64,000 nt of DNA. It comes from Deuterostichococcus epilithicus (lineage: Eukaryota > Chlorophyta > Trebouxiophyceae > Prasiolales > Stichococcaceae). A program made the position numbers and the translations under genes. The stretch covers positions 2,418,001 to 2,482,000 of the forward strand of contig JAVTLE010000013.1 in the NCBI GenBank assembly GCA_033439295.1, written 5' to 3'. Under the pieces are notes generated by a model, which did not search any database, had not been told where the DNA came from, and worked only from the letters and a program-made list of their open reading frames with translations. Shown piece by piece: positions 21,502 through 33,725 of this stretch; within the stretch, counting starts at the first letter, position 1, and each line of letters starts with the position of its first letter.

Positions 21502-24500
21502 ATGTTGCATTCGAATGATAGCACTGAAATGGGGCCCGTGCTCGAGGCATGTCAGCAAACTGAGATCAGTACGGATGCTCACCTGCTTCAACTGCCACCT
21601 GAGCTCGTCCGTCGGATATTAGCCTGCCTCGACGACCCTACAGACCTTGCATGTGCTCATCTCACCTGTGCCAGGTACAGCATGCAGACTGTGAGCACAA
21701 TGGTGCATGTTGTATGCGTGGCAGCGCCACATGACGCATGTAGAGGATTACGGCAAAACCTGGCAGCCTTCGTACCTGCATCATGAGCATCAACTCCTAT
21801 GTGCATTCGACGAACTGCCATTCCTCAGATTCTGTCAACTGGGGCTGCAACCAACATTGCTTGCAATTTCATTTCAAAAACTCCTAACACAGGACACTCA
21901 TCTCGAATGTTCATGTCGAATTCGTGACCTACAGCTTGGCGGCCGCGGCTCGTGCTGTCATAGCTGTGGCGGAGCTGCAGCACGACCTGTTTTTCGTCAT
22001 GGCCGCTGCGCATCGCTGCCGGCTGCGCCGGCTCAGCACGGTGGAGCTGACGAGTGCCGATGGGCTGGATACCTTCCTGGCAGAGGTGTGCGAACCAGGC
22101 TCCCTGCATCTACTCGTCATGCGGCACATTGTGTTGACGATATGTCAGGGTAGCACCTGTAATGCCAGCAAACCGTCTGACTGGTGACAGCACTGCCCGC
22201 AGGCACCCGCGTCGCTAACCTCACTGGACTTGGTGGTGCCCTGCCACCCGTACGGTGCCCTGGCACAGTCCCTCGCGGCCGCACTCAGCGGTGTGACCAG
22301 CCTTCGGCAGCTGGCCTGCCCCGTGCTGGTTTCGACAGTAGCCTTCCTGGGCTCGCAGCACAGTAGGCTGGAGGCGCTGACATTGTGCTTAGAATACCAC
22401 CGCGTGCAAGACTGGCAGGTGTAAGTCCTGGTGATGCTGCATCACAATTGCGCGCTCGTTCAGTCCGATGAAATGGTGGAAGAGAGTTTGCTCCCATCTT
22501 GCCGCTCAAGCTGGGAGGAAGGGATCATGTCAATTGTGCGCCCAGAGAGCGCTGCATCGCTGCTAGCAGATCCCCTTTGCAGGGTGCCCGCAACAGTGCG
22601 GCAGCCCAACCTGAAGATAGACAGCTGTGTGGTCCCAGGCGCTGGCGACCCTCACTAGTGTGACGGCGCTGCGGATAGTGGGCTCCTGGACCGACGCTCA
22701 CCCGCTTGTGGACAGCCTTGCGCACATGACGGGGCTGCGGGAGCTGTGGCTGCCGGGGCTGGCAGAAGTGCGATCACTCACCGGCATGAGCTCCCTCAGG
22801 TGCTGCTCTCCGCATGGCAGGCTTCCCGCCTTGCGAGGACTTGCAAAAGCATGTTTACACTGTGTGCTGGAGCTTCTCTTCAGGAGAGCCTTCCCGAGAA
22901 CACCTTGCAGTCGTGCTGATGTTGACAGAAACCACGCATGCACAGGTGCTTGACGATGCTGAGCCTGTCGTTCGCTTTGGGCGACATCGGTGACGACCAG
23001 GTTGCAGCTCTGGCATGGGCCATGCCGCGGTTGCTTGCTTTGCACCTGGAGGGCTGCGCGCAGAGGGCCACCGACATAGGTGCGGCGCAGGCCCCGCACG
23101 CAGTCGCAAGGCGCCTGATGGCCGATGGCACGGCCTTGCAGGGGCCTCGCAGCCTGCTGCATGCGCTTGCCTGCGGCCCATACCCCAGGCGTGCCACTTG
23201 CACATTCCAGGCTGACTACACACGATACGATGCCGTACCTTGAAGCAGCTGCCGCACTGACGCTGGGATTCTTCCGACCAGCGCACCACCCTCCTGTGCC
23301 CGCTGAGATCGTGCAGCTGTCGGCGTCGACGCTGCACGCTTGTGCCAGATGCTGCACCATCATGTTTCCGCTGGCTTTGCGCGGCTGTCAACGCCAACGC
23401 TTCACAGCCGCGCTCATTGCAGCACGTCCTTTGCCCGCAGGCATTGCACAGCTGTCGTCGTTGAAACGGCTGAGCCACCTCGGGCTGGCCGGATCATTCG
23501 AGGGCGCAACGTCCCACGGGCTGCGCTCAGCGCTGGCGCCGCTGACGAGACTGCGGGCGCTGGACCTCTCACGCTGCCGCGCCTGCACCCAGCACACGGT
23601 GCCAGCGCTGGCGCGCCTGACACTGCTCACGATGCTGGCGCTCATTGATGTCCCGGCGCTGTACGAGGACGCCAGGTGGGCTCCCAGGTCTCGCTCTGCG
23701 GCTGCTGCAGCACGACATTCCTCCTGTGAGCATTCCGCCCGCTGTCAGGTAAACAGACTCGTGCCCGCCGATAGGAACTCACTCGCTGTTGCTGTGCAGG
23801 AGCGTCACAGCCGTTCTGGAGGCGCTGGGGGCCGGGCTGCGCCGATTGCAGCTGTTCTCCCACTCGTGCTCCGGGACGCCGAGAGCCGGCCAGGGGCTTG
23901 GCGGCGCCATTGCACGCCACTGCGGCCAGCTGGAAGCGCTGGCCATCGATGAGGTTGGGAACACCATGGCGGGCGCCGCCTCTGCGCAGGTTGGTCTGCA
24001 CCAGCCGCCTCACGCATCTCAAGTGCTCAGCGATGTTGTGAGCAGGGTGTCAGTATTCGAGAGACTGTCGACGGAGGCACAGCCTGCGGCGCACACAGAC
24101 GCTGCGCTAGGGCAGTGGTAACAGTGGCGGCTCTGGGCTGGGTGACGCCGACTGGATGCTGCCTATTGTTCCGACCTTTGTCAGGTGGTGTCGCTCAAGT
24201 CTGGGTCTGCTAGAGGTGGTGACACAATCGTGATGTCAGGCATGTTGTCGTGCAGTCCACGATGGTATTATTGCCTGTGCAAATGAGGAATATATGGCTT
24301 CATGCACACTATCTGCCTCAACTGCAGGGACGGTGCTTTGACACGCCATTGCTGGCAAACTGCAGCCAGCTGTCCATGGCGGCCTGTCCTCTGCAGGTCC
24401 GTCGCCTGGTGTTGAGACCACGCAATCGTGGGACAAGATGATGTTTCGCCCAATTGCTTGTTTCTGCTGTCCTCGCATCTCGTTGTATGTGCCACTGCGC

Positions 24501-25752
24501 GATCGCTCTCGCGTACTCAAAAGATTGTACAAGAGACGACACCAGGCTGATGTTGGTGTGACAGCCGTTCGCGACGCTGGCGACAAGGCATTGCCTTCTA
24601 AATGGCATGGTGGCTTTGCGGCGGCTCAACATCATCAACACCCCGGCCACAGGCACGCGGTGGTGGCGCAGTGGATCGGCGAGAGGTGCGTGCATCACTC
24701 TTGTACCGTATGATCTAATTTGCTCTGACTGCTGAATCTGGGCTGTGATGTGTCCCTTGGACGAGCTTGTCAACCTGGAAGCAGCGTGCGAATGTGTGTG
24801 AACATCATCTCACAGGTTGCGCCTTACTACTTGCAGTGCTGCCGAAACTGCCACATCTACAGGCGCTGAGCGTTAAAGTCATGATGGTGGTGTCTCCTAT
24901 GCAACCCGCTCTCCAGGTGCCCTCCACTGCTCATGCCCCCCTTTTCGACATGATGATCCCACTTGTGTCAACTGCCGTTCATTGCATAACATCATCCGCG
25001 CCATTCAACTGCTCACAGATCATCACGCGGTGCGCTGGGCTGACCATGCTGCAGCTGCAAGGCAAATACCAGGTGCGATGTTGGCTGTCAGTATGGGACG
25101 AAGTGCATCGCCGGTTGCCAGGCGCCCCGCCATCTTTGCCCGTCCACGCTTTGCTTGGGGGTGCACAACAGCCCCAGGGCAGCCCACAGTGGCCCTTCCT
25201 TCCAACACAGACCGTATTGGCTTGCATGCACGCAGACACTCAGCGACAAGGAGGTTATGTCTCTGGCGGCGTTGCAGAATTTGGCGGCGCTGAACTTTTA
25301 TGACATGAATTGCGAATCTTGCCAATATGGCACCGTGCGCAGCCTAGTGGCGGCACTGCCGCGGCTGCGCTTCTTCAATGCGCCTGACCGCCTGCTGGTG
25401 AGCTGCGGCTTCGCCATGCAGCCGTGAACCCGTGCGCTGCCTCGGCGGTTCTGCGCATGCATGAAGCTATCACCCTGTGGCGGGCGAGCGCTGTGACGAC
25501 TCGATGCAGCCTCGATCGTGAGGTCATAATGACTGATGCAGACTCTTTCGTTATCAGATTTGTGGCGAGGACTACAAGATGCTGCAGTGCGGCTGCGCAT
25601 ACGAGCTCGCAGGCCTGCCCGGCCGGCGCCTGCGCCGCTGGCCTCGCCAAGCGGCGCTGGGCACCGCCAGCCAGGGGCAACCTGAGCGTGTGCCGTGGCC
25701 GGTGTTCGAACCGGATCCCTGGCTCTGGAATGCAGTTGATGTCAGGGCTTGA
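21502..25752 (+). CDS. F-box/LRR protein, tandem copy 1
   Basis: Exons: 21502-21674, 21935-22085, 22203-22418, 22639-22799, 22946-23079, 23441-23675, 23800-23989, 24565-24685, 24837-24916, 25019-25072, 25236-25397, 25558-25752 (623 residues). Exon 1 holds an F-box (LLQLPPELVRRILACLDDPT). Later exons encode degenerate leucine-rich repeats such as SLRQLACPVL, LRELWLPGL, LLALHLEGC, LRALDLSRCRACTQH and LAALQNLAALNF. The last exon encodes a Cys/Trp-bearing tail (ICGEDYKMLQCGCAYELAGL, then PWPVFEPDPWLW). F-box proteins usually bind SKP1 in an SCF ubiquitin ligase and use the LRRs to hold a target; the target is unknown here. The start was chosen because the frame upstream of the second Met (MLHSNDSTEM) is conserved in copy 2 (MLHPSNSAEM). 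Confidence 0.85.
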
Positions 25753-26374
25753 GCGTCAAGCCGCGTAGGCTCCAGAAGACTGTTGGCAGCATGAACAACC
25801 CCGTCCGCTGCGGTGTCACTTCCAACAACTAATGGTGCAAGCAACATCCTGCGCTCTCACAGGAGGAACAGTTCCTCGTGCATGTGGCTTGCATTCCAGG
25901 ATTATCCATCCACGCACAGTCTATATCGCCACAGGCTGCAAGTGTTATTCATTGCTCGGATCAACTGCACCACGACTTTGCCCCCGCAGAATGGCGCACC
26001 TGCTAAAAATTGACTTGGCGCCGGGAGCAATCGTGGCAACACCATCGCGGCATGCGACGCCTTCTGTGAAGTACCAACGAACAGCATCAAAGCAATTGCG
26101 ACCAGCTTGGTGGCAAGCGAGGCTGAGCCTCGCTCGCTGGCAAGACATGATGGTGGTGGGGTGGTGCACTGCGCCCCTCGACACAAGTGCACTGGAACCG
26201 GTGTCGGCTCATTGAGCCGAGGGAAAATGAGGTCGAGTTGGGTACCGGAAGTCAGATTGGGCGATGCTCAGGCGCGAAAACTGCCAGGAAAGCAGAGTCT
26301 CGGAAGGGGAGAAAGCACAAGTGGGCGGTTCGCTCACTCGGCAGAGCAGTGACAAGCGTGCACTATTTCGTGTC
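25753..26374. other. Spacer between the two F-box genes
   Basis: From about 26025 it repeats the DNA upstream of copy 1, so it probably holds a duplicated promoter. No TGTAA was found soon after the copy 1 stop. No gene is supported. Confidence 0.5.
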
Positions 26375-29300
26375 ATGTTGCATCCGAGTAATAGCGCAGA
26401 GATGGCGCCTGTGCTCGAGACATGTCAGCAAATTGTGACGAGTACAGATGCCGACGTACGACAACTGCCACCAGACATCGTTCATCGGATCATAGGCTGC
26501 CTTGACGACCCTACAGACCTGGCAAATGCCCATCTCACCTGCGCCAGGTGCAGCATACAGATTGGGTGCATTATGGTGCATGTTGTATACGCGACGGCGC
26601 CACATGACGCATACGGTGACTTACAGCAGACTCTGGCAGTCTTCGTACCTGCATCGTCACACCATGAAATCACTCTTTACATCCGACGTGCCGCCATTCC
26701 TGAGATCCTGTCAACTGGGGCCTTAATCAACGGGGTCTCCTGACGCCTAGACAGCGGACCACGGAATGCTGATCTCAACTGCTCCTGTTGAAGTTGTGTT
26801 CTGCAGCTGGGCAGCCGCGACTCGTGCTGTCATGACCGTGGCGGAGCCCCAGCACGACCTGTTTTTCGTCATGGCCGCTGCGCATCACTACCGGCTGCGC
26901 CAGCTCAGCACGGTGGAATTGACGAGCGCCAAAGGGCTGGCTACCTTCCTGGCGGAGGTGCGCTGACCAATTTACCTGCACAGCTGCTCGTCACGCGGCA
27001 CACTGTGTTGACGACGTGCCAGGGCATCGTTTGTACTGCCGGCAAGCCGTCTGAGATGGTGACAGCACCACCTGCAGGCGCCCGCGTCGCTGACCTCACT
27101 GGACATGGTGTTGCCCGGCGGCCTGTCGGACGAGCTCGCACAGTCTCTCGCGGCCGTGCTGAGCGGCGTGACTAGCCTGCGGCAGCTGACCTGCCCCGTG
27201 CTGGGCTCGATGACGGGCCTCCTGGGCTTGCAGCACAGCCGACTGAAGGCGCTGACGCTGTATTTCGGAATCCAGGTCGTGCAAGGCTGGCAGGTGAGCC
27301 CTGGTACTGGCTGCATCATGGCCGCTCGCACATTCAATCCAATTGAATTGGGGGAAAGAGGCTCTGATTCCATCGTAGTGCTCATGGTGGGAGGAAGGGA
27401 ATCATGTAACCTGTGCGCCCAGAGAGTGCTGCATCGCTGCTAGCTGACACCCATTTGCATGGGACCAATGATCCAATTATGCGATCGTGATGCTCAGTGG
27501 TGCAGCAAGTGTACGGATCATCAACATATCTGTGTCGGCAGCAGCGCCGCGGCCAACCTGAAGCTGCACGGCTGCGTGGTCACAGGCCCTGGCGGCTCTC
27601 AGCAGTGTGACAAAGCTGCGGATAGCAGGCTCCTGGACCCACGCCCTCCCGCTGGTCGACGGTGTCACGCACATGACGCAGCTGCAGGAGCTGTGGCTGC
27701 CGGGGCTGGTGGAAGGGCCGTCACTCACCGTTTTGAGCTCCCTCAGGTGCTGCATGGCAGGTTTCCAGGATTTGCAAAAGTGCATTGTTGCTGGAGCTGT
27801 TTTCAAAGCCTTCCACTGGACTCCTTGCAGCTATGCTGATGTGACATACATCACACATTGCGCAGGTGCCTGACGATGCTGAGCCTGTCGTTCGCATTGG
27901 GCGAGATTGGTGACGGCCAGGTTGCAGCCCTGGCGTGGGCCATACCGCAGTTGCAGGCCTTGCATCTGGAGGGCTGCGCGCAGATGGCCACCGACATAGG
28001 TGCGGCACAGCCCCGACATGCAGTTGCAAGTCGCCGGCTGATGGCACGACCTCGCAGGAGCTTTGCAGCCTGCTGCGTGCGCTTGCCTGCTCTCCAACCC
28101 CAGGCGTGCCGCTCGCATGCGCCAGTCTGATGACGCACCATCCGATTCCGTGCCTTGATATGAACCTGACGCTGCTGACGCTGGATGCTTCTGACAAGCG
28201 CACCACCACACTGTGTCCTTCGAAAACGTGCAGCTGTTGGCGCTGATGCAGCACGAGTGCGCCAGATGCTGCATCATCACGTTTCCGCAGGCATTGCGCG
28301 GCTGTCAGCACCAATGCTTCATGGCCTGACTCCGTTCAGCACGTCCTTTACCCGCAGGCTTGGCGCAGCTGTCGTCACTGACACGGCTGAGCCACCTCGG
28401 GCTGGCCGCGTCATTCGAGGGCGCAACGCCCTACGGGCTGCGCTCGGCTCTGGCGCCGCTGACGGGCCTGCGGGCGCTGGACCTCTCACGCTGCAGCGCC
28501 TGCACCCAGCACGCGATGCCGGCGCTGGCGCGCCTGACACTGCTCACGATGCTGGTGCTCATTGACGTCTCAGCGCTGACTGAGGACGCCAGGTGGGCTC
28601 CCAGGTGTCATTCTGCGGCTGTTGCAGCATGACACACTCGTCCTGTGAGCATCCCCGCCGGCAGCTGGAGAGTCGTTGTGCCTGTTGTCAGGACACAGTA
28701 TTCGTGCATGCGCAGGAGCGTCACAGCCGTTCTGGAGGCGCTGGGGGGCGGGCTGCGCCGGTTGCAGCTGTTTCTCTTTGCGCAACCTTGGACGCCTGAG
28801 GGCTACTGGGGGTTTGATGGCACCATTGTACGTCACTGCGGCCGGCTGGAAGCGCTGGCCATTGATGAGGTTGGGAGCACTTTGGCAGATGCCAACTCTG
28901 TGCAGGTTGGTCTGTACCAGCCCCCTCGCACATCCCGATTGCTCAGCGATGCTGCGAGCAGCGTGTTAGCAATCGAGACTGCCAATTGAGGCACAGCCTA
29001 CGGCGCACACAGCTGCTGTGCCAGGGCAGTGATCACGGGTGGCGGCTCTGGGTGACGCCAACTGGATGCTGCATACTGATCCAATAGACAGCAGCTGGTG
29101 CCGCTAAAGTCTGGGTCTGCTAGAGGTGACGCAGTCGTGACGTCAGGCATGTTGTCGTGCAGCTCATTGATAAACTTGGCTGTATGCTGGCACGTTTCTC
29201 TCCATTGCTGCAGGAAACGTGCCACAACGCGCCATCACTGCCAAACTGCAGCCAGCTTTACATGGCGACCTACTCTGAGCGGGTCCGTCGCCTACTGTAG

Positions 29301-30724
29301 AACTGCTGACTGTGGCACAACCTGATGTTGTGATGGCATTGAGGTGCCTGTTTCTGCTGTCCTTGCATCACATTATAGTTGCCACTGCCGAACATGCCCG
29401 AAAGATCAATCCAGCAGACATACCCAGGCTGATGTTGTTGTGTGTCAGCCCTACTTCGCAATGCCGGCGAGAAGGCGTTGCCTGCTGAGCGGCATGACGG
29501 CGTTGCGACGGCTCAAGATCCTCAATACCCATGACACACATCCACGGTGGTGGCTGAACGGATCGGCAACAGGTACTTGAATCATTGCAGCGTCGCAAAA
29601 TGGATCTGTTCTACCTGCTAAATCTCTGGCCTGTAATGTGTTTCTTGAACGAGCAATTAAGGAAGTGTGTGCCATTCTGGACGCAGCAAGCCAAATGCAG
29701 CAGCATGCCGCAAATTATATCACAGATTGCGTCTGATGATGCGCAGTGCTACCAGATCTGCCGCATCTACAGGCGCTGAGCGTCGAAAACGCCATGCCAG
29801 CGGGCACTGCAAACCCTATGCAGCCCGCTCTCCAGGTGCCCTCCACTGCTCATGCCCCTCATTCGAGCATAACGAGCCTGCTTGAGTGGACTGCCGTGCA
29901 TTGCATACATATCAGGCAGCGCTGTTTCACTGCCTCGCAGGTTATCACGCAGTGCGCTGGCCTAACCAAGCTGCAGCTGCAAGGCCGTGACACATACCAG
30001 GTGCGATGGTAGCTGATTTTATTGAGTCCAGTGTCCAGGGTATTGAGTCCTGATTCCCTGACACCCTGCCATCTTTGCTCCTCCACTTGTTCTGCATGTA
30101 ATGCGCATTTTACAAAACCCCTTCTGGCTTGCACAACAGCCCCCTAGCAGCCCACAGTGGCCCTTGCCCTCACCAGAGACTGTGTTGTCGTACCTGCATG
30201 CAGTCGCTCAAGGACAAGGACCTTATGTCTCTGGCGGCGCTGCGGAACCTGGCGGCGCTGAACCTTTCTGGCGTGAACTGCAAATCCTGCCAGCCTGGCA
30301 CCGTGCGCGACCTGGTGGTGGCGCTGCCGCAGCTGCGCTTCCTCGACGCGCCCAACCACCTGCTGGTGAGCCGCAGCTTCACCCGTTGGACCCGTGCGCG
30401 CCTTGGCAGGCCTGCACATAAACCTATCACCGCAGGGCGGGCACTTGGGGGCGAGTGCTGTGGCGACTTAACGAAGCCTTGATCTCGAGGTCAACCCGAC
30501 TGATGCTGACTCTCTGTTACCAGATCTGTGGCGAGGACTACAAGACGCCGCTGCGGTGCTGCACGTACGAGCTCGCAGGCCTGCCCGGCCGGCGTCTGCG
30601 CCGCTGGCCGCGTCGGGCGGCACTGCCGGTCATGTCGAGCCTGTTTAGAGCCGCCAGCCAGTTGGACCCCGAGCGTAAGCCGTGGCCGGTGCTTGATCCG
30701 GACCCGTGGCTCTGGGAGGTATGA
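26375..30724 (+). CDS. F-box/LRR protein, tandem copy 2
   Basis: Exons: 26375-26547, 26807-26957, 27078-27293, 27586-27746, 27866-27999, 28358-28592, 28716-28905, 29449-29572, 29747-29835, 29941-30000, 30204-30365, 30524-30724 (631 residues). Domain order equals that of copy 1: F-box (DVRQLPPDIVHRIIGCLDDP), LRRs, and the same C-terminal module (ICGEDYKTPLRCCTYELAGL, then PWPVLDPDPWLW). Exons 1-7 and 11 have exactly the same length as in copy 1; exons 8, 9, 10 and 12 differ by whole codons, and every intron phase is preserved. The frame is intact throughout, so both copies look functional. Copy 2 has more substitutions in predicted repeat surface positions such as LFLFAQPW versus LFSHSCSG, which fits divergence in target choice. 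A TGTAA follows at 30827-30831. Confidence 0.85.
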
Positions 30725-30826
30725 CGATGCCAGGGCTTGACTGCGAAAGCGCCTGGGCTCCAGCGGACTGTTATGGACATGGACAATCATCCTCCCTCAA
30801 GAAGAAGGCGACGCTTCTAACCATGC

Positions 30827-30831
30827 TGTAA
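30827..30831 (+). terminator. TGTAA poly(A) signal of F-box/LRR copy 2
   Basis: TGTAA lies 102 nt after the stop. The rest of 30725-31164 contains no supported gene and should hold the promoter of the next gene. Confidence 0.5.
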
Positions 30832-31164
30832 GCAAAATCCCTGTGCTGCCGGTCCCCCTGCATGCGGCTTGCAGAATCAAAGTGGGAATTTTCATATAGG
30901 AAGCTGCTGCAAATGTTCCTGGCTGGGCGACTGCACCTCGACTTAGCATCAGCACGTGCTGTTCCGGAAGTCTAAGTATCGCGGTTCTCGCAGCACAGCA
31001 CACCCCTGATGCGCAGCACGAGGTGCACGACACAAGATCACAGCAATTTCTGGTTCCGGCAGCCAAGAGGACAGCCCTGCAGTCAAACAGGTCTTGGAAA
31101 CGCGCTGCACAACCTTTGCACTGACATCACCGACACTGGCTTCGTTTTGCACCAGCTAGTGACC

Positions 31165-33725
31165 ATGACTGAGGCCGACGATGCCATGCCCGTGCCGAAG
31201 CTGCCTGAGACGGTGTCCAAAGCACTCTTGCCCGTCAGCAGCGACGACGATCATGCTGTCTGGCTGCCACTGGTGCGGGCAGCCGTGCGGCGGACGCGCT
31301 TGCAGCTGTTCGTCTTGTTCACAGGCACGACGAGCGCAGTGTCGTCGCCGTAACTCATGTCCACCAGCTCAGTCGACAACTGCATTTGCAACTCTGCTTT
31401 TGCGTCAGATAGCGCAATGCAAGACCATAGCGAGGGGCGCTCCATGCTCTGACATGGCCAATGCATGCAGGCAGCACGGCAGCGCAGCCGCCGTGCGAGG
31501 CGCTGCTGCGCCTGGCGGCCGCGGCGCTGGAGGTGCCGGCCTCGGAGGGGCGGCCGCGGCTCGACTTGGTACCGTTGTTCCCCACCACTGGCTGGGCAGA
31601 TCTCCCTGCCGGTGAGTTGAGTTTGCACCAACAGCCATGCTGCACAGGTGCACTGTCGTGGGCGTTTCTGCCTTCTGGCACGTCATGAGCAACGTGTGAC
31701 GAACCAAAGGACTGCCAGATGTCCCTGTTCCCCTTTGCGCATGCAGTACCTCTTCGGTCACCACCAAGATCCCTCAGGTTGAAGATGCGCACTTGAGCGA
31801 CACCCATATGCTCGCAGGCAAGCCACTCCTGCGTCAGCAGGCAGATGCGCTCGCCGGCGTGCAGGTCGTCTTTGCTGCCGCAGACGCCTCTGCCAGCCCC
31901 GCCAGCGCGCCGCAGCGCAGCAGCCCAATGCCCAACGGCCCGCCGCCATCTCGCAAAGGGCTGCGCAGCCGACCGGCAGGCAGCAAAGCCGCGGCAGGAC
32001 GATCGAGCACTGCAAAGCAGAGCCAGCTTGGTGCCGAGGCAGCGCAGCCTGACTCCAGGCGAGACGGCAGTGGCGGCGCAGTCGGCAGCGAGCACCTGCC
32101 AACAAACGACGGCGGCGGCGGCGGCGGCGGCGGCCCACACAGCGGCAGCACCGCGGGTGACACACCCGGCAGCGACATCATGACAGCCGTACTCGTGGCA
32201 GAGGCGCTGTCTGCCGGCAGGCGGCCAGGGTTGGTGCCTGTCGCCGTTGGCACCCTGGAGCCAATACCCCAGGAAGGTGGGCATGCTAGGGCGCCAAGGT
32301 TCATGAGCAGCTGTTTCTGGTGGCAATGGTAAGAATGGTCATCAGCCATGCACGCAACCGGTCTACCTGGCTCTGCGCTTTCTGCAGGCGGCACTACAGA
32401 GCACAGCAATAATGGGCCACCAACAATCCTCTTACTGCAAGATGTGCCGCCACGCCGCAGGGGGAGTGGAAGCGCAGCTGGAACCAGGCAGCAGCGCAGT
32501 GCAGCAGTGGGATCACGTGGCGGTGGGCGGCACCTTCGACCGTCTGCACGCCGGGCACCGCATCCTGCTCGCGGCGGCGGCGCTGGCCGCGACCGAGGCG
32601 GTGTACATCGGCGTCACCGGTGACCAGCTGCTGAAGAACAAGGCGCGTTCATGTGTGTGGGGTCGGGGCATTGGCGTCCATCTGCTGCACAAGCGAGGTG
32701 TCATCGGCAGCCGCACAGTGCTGGCAGCGACGGTGCAGCTCGCTGCTGTGGCCAAATAGTGCTCTCCGCCTGCACTCTGCCTACTGTGGCGGCAGGGCCC
32801 TCCAAGTATGGTGGCACCATACATGGAGGGCGCCGCTGCGCCTGCAAGGCGTATCTATCGTGCAAGGTGTATCCAGCGCGAACATGTCCGCTGTTTGATT
32901 GTTCGGCTCGCCCGTGCTCAGGGGAAGTGCTTCCTGCATGCCGCAGGAGCACGCGGAGCTGCTGCAGCCTTACATGGCGCGCGAGGCGGCGGCGACGGCG
33001 TACGTCAAGTCTGTGCGCCCGGGCCTGCGGGTGCACACCGGCGAGCTGCACGACCCCAAGGCGCGGCCGCTGCTCCCTCTGCAGCAGCCCATGTGTTCAA
33101 AGCCCGCCTGGCCGCCCCAGCGAGCTGTGCGCCGGCGCACTGCTGCCATCTTTGTCTAGTAGACGCTGTGTGCTTTCCGCAGCTTTTTATCAAAGCTCGA
33201 GAGGGTTTAGAATGTGTTTCAACGACAGGTCTCGAGAGTGCATGCAGCCCCCCAGCACCAGAGGCCCCACCGTGTGCTGTAACATAGGCATTGGCCGCGC
33301 AGGGCCTGGCGGCGGAGGTGGAGGCCATTCAGGCGCTGGTGGTGTCGCAGGAAACTGCCCGCGGCGGCGACGCCATCAACGAGGACCGAGTCTCTCGCGG
33401 CTTTCCGCCCCTCGAGGCGCGCCTCTGCATCCCGAGCTCGAATTTGAACCGCCGCATGTGCCGGCTGTCCACCAGCGCTGGATGATTCCCGTGATCAATT
33501 GAAATTTCTGGGCGTTGGGGGTATGTAAGGAACCTTCAATACCCCTGTGGGTGTTCTGAGGTGCTAGATCGTGTTGTTCTGCAGGTGGTGACAGTCGGCC
33601 TGGTGGGCGCCGCCGGCGGCGCAGCCGCAAAGCTCAGCTCGACGGAGCTGCGTGCTCAGGAGGCTGCAGGCAGGGCAGTTTCTGACAAAGCTGCTGGCGG
33701 TGTGGATGCTGGGGCCGACTGGTGA
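31165..33725 (+). CDS. COAD: Phosphopantetheine adenylyltransferase (eukaryotic CoaD type)
   Basis: Exons: 31165-31349, 31475-31611, 31818-32276, 32461-32642, 32947-33060, 33303-33416, 33585-33725 (443 residues). The C-terminal part is a nucleotidyltransferase of the PPAT family, which makes dephospho-CoA from 4'-phosphopantetheine and ATP. Visible motifs are VAVGGTFDRLHAGHRILL (the HxGH site), IGVTGDQLLKNK, ELLQPYMAREAAATAYVKSV, ALVVSQETARGGDAIN and KLSSTELR (ISSTxxR-like). An N-terminal region of roughly 250 residues resembles in position the extra region of animal CoA synthase, but carries a disordered Ser/Gly/Pro insertion of about 80-90 residues. No dephospho-CoA kinase domain follows, as in plants. 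Three consecutive introns begin with GC (AAG|GCGCGT, AAG|GCGCGG, GAG|GCGCGC); the frame and the motif spacing require these borders. Confidence 0.87.

Larger units (their letters stand above)
21125..30724 (+). repeat. Tandem duplication of about 4.9 kb (two F-box/LRR gene units)
   Basis: Unit 1 runs from about 21125 to 25752 and unit 2 from about 26025 to 30724. The distance between matching start codons is 4873 bp and between matching stops 4972 bp. Similarity extends about 0.4 kb upstream of each start, for example gaagtaccarcRaaYagcat and gacatgatggtggtg. It covers all exons and parts of the introns. Confidence 0.9.

Noticed and set aside
22569-22638. LRR-like segment (QPNLKIDSCVV) just before exon 4 of F-box copy 1
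   Set aside because: It looks like a repeat strand, but its frame does not join exon 3 or exon 4, while the acceptor at 22638 restores the frame in both tandem copies.
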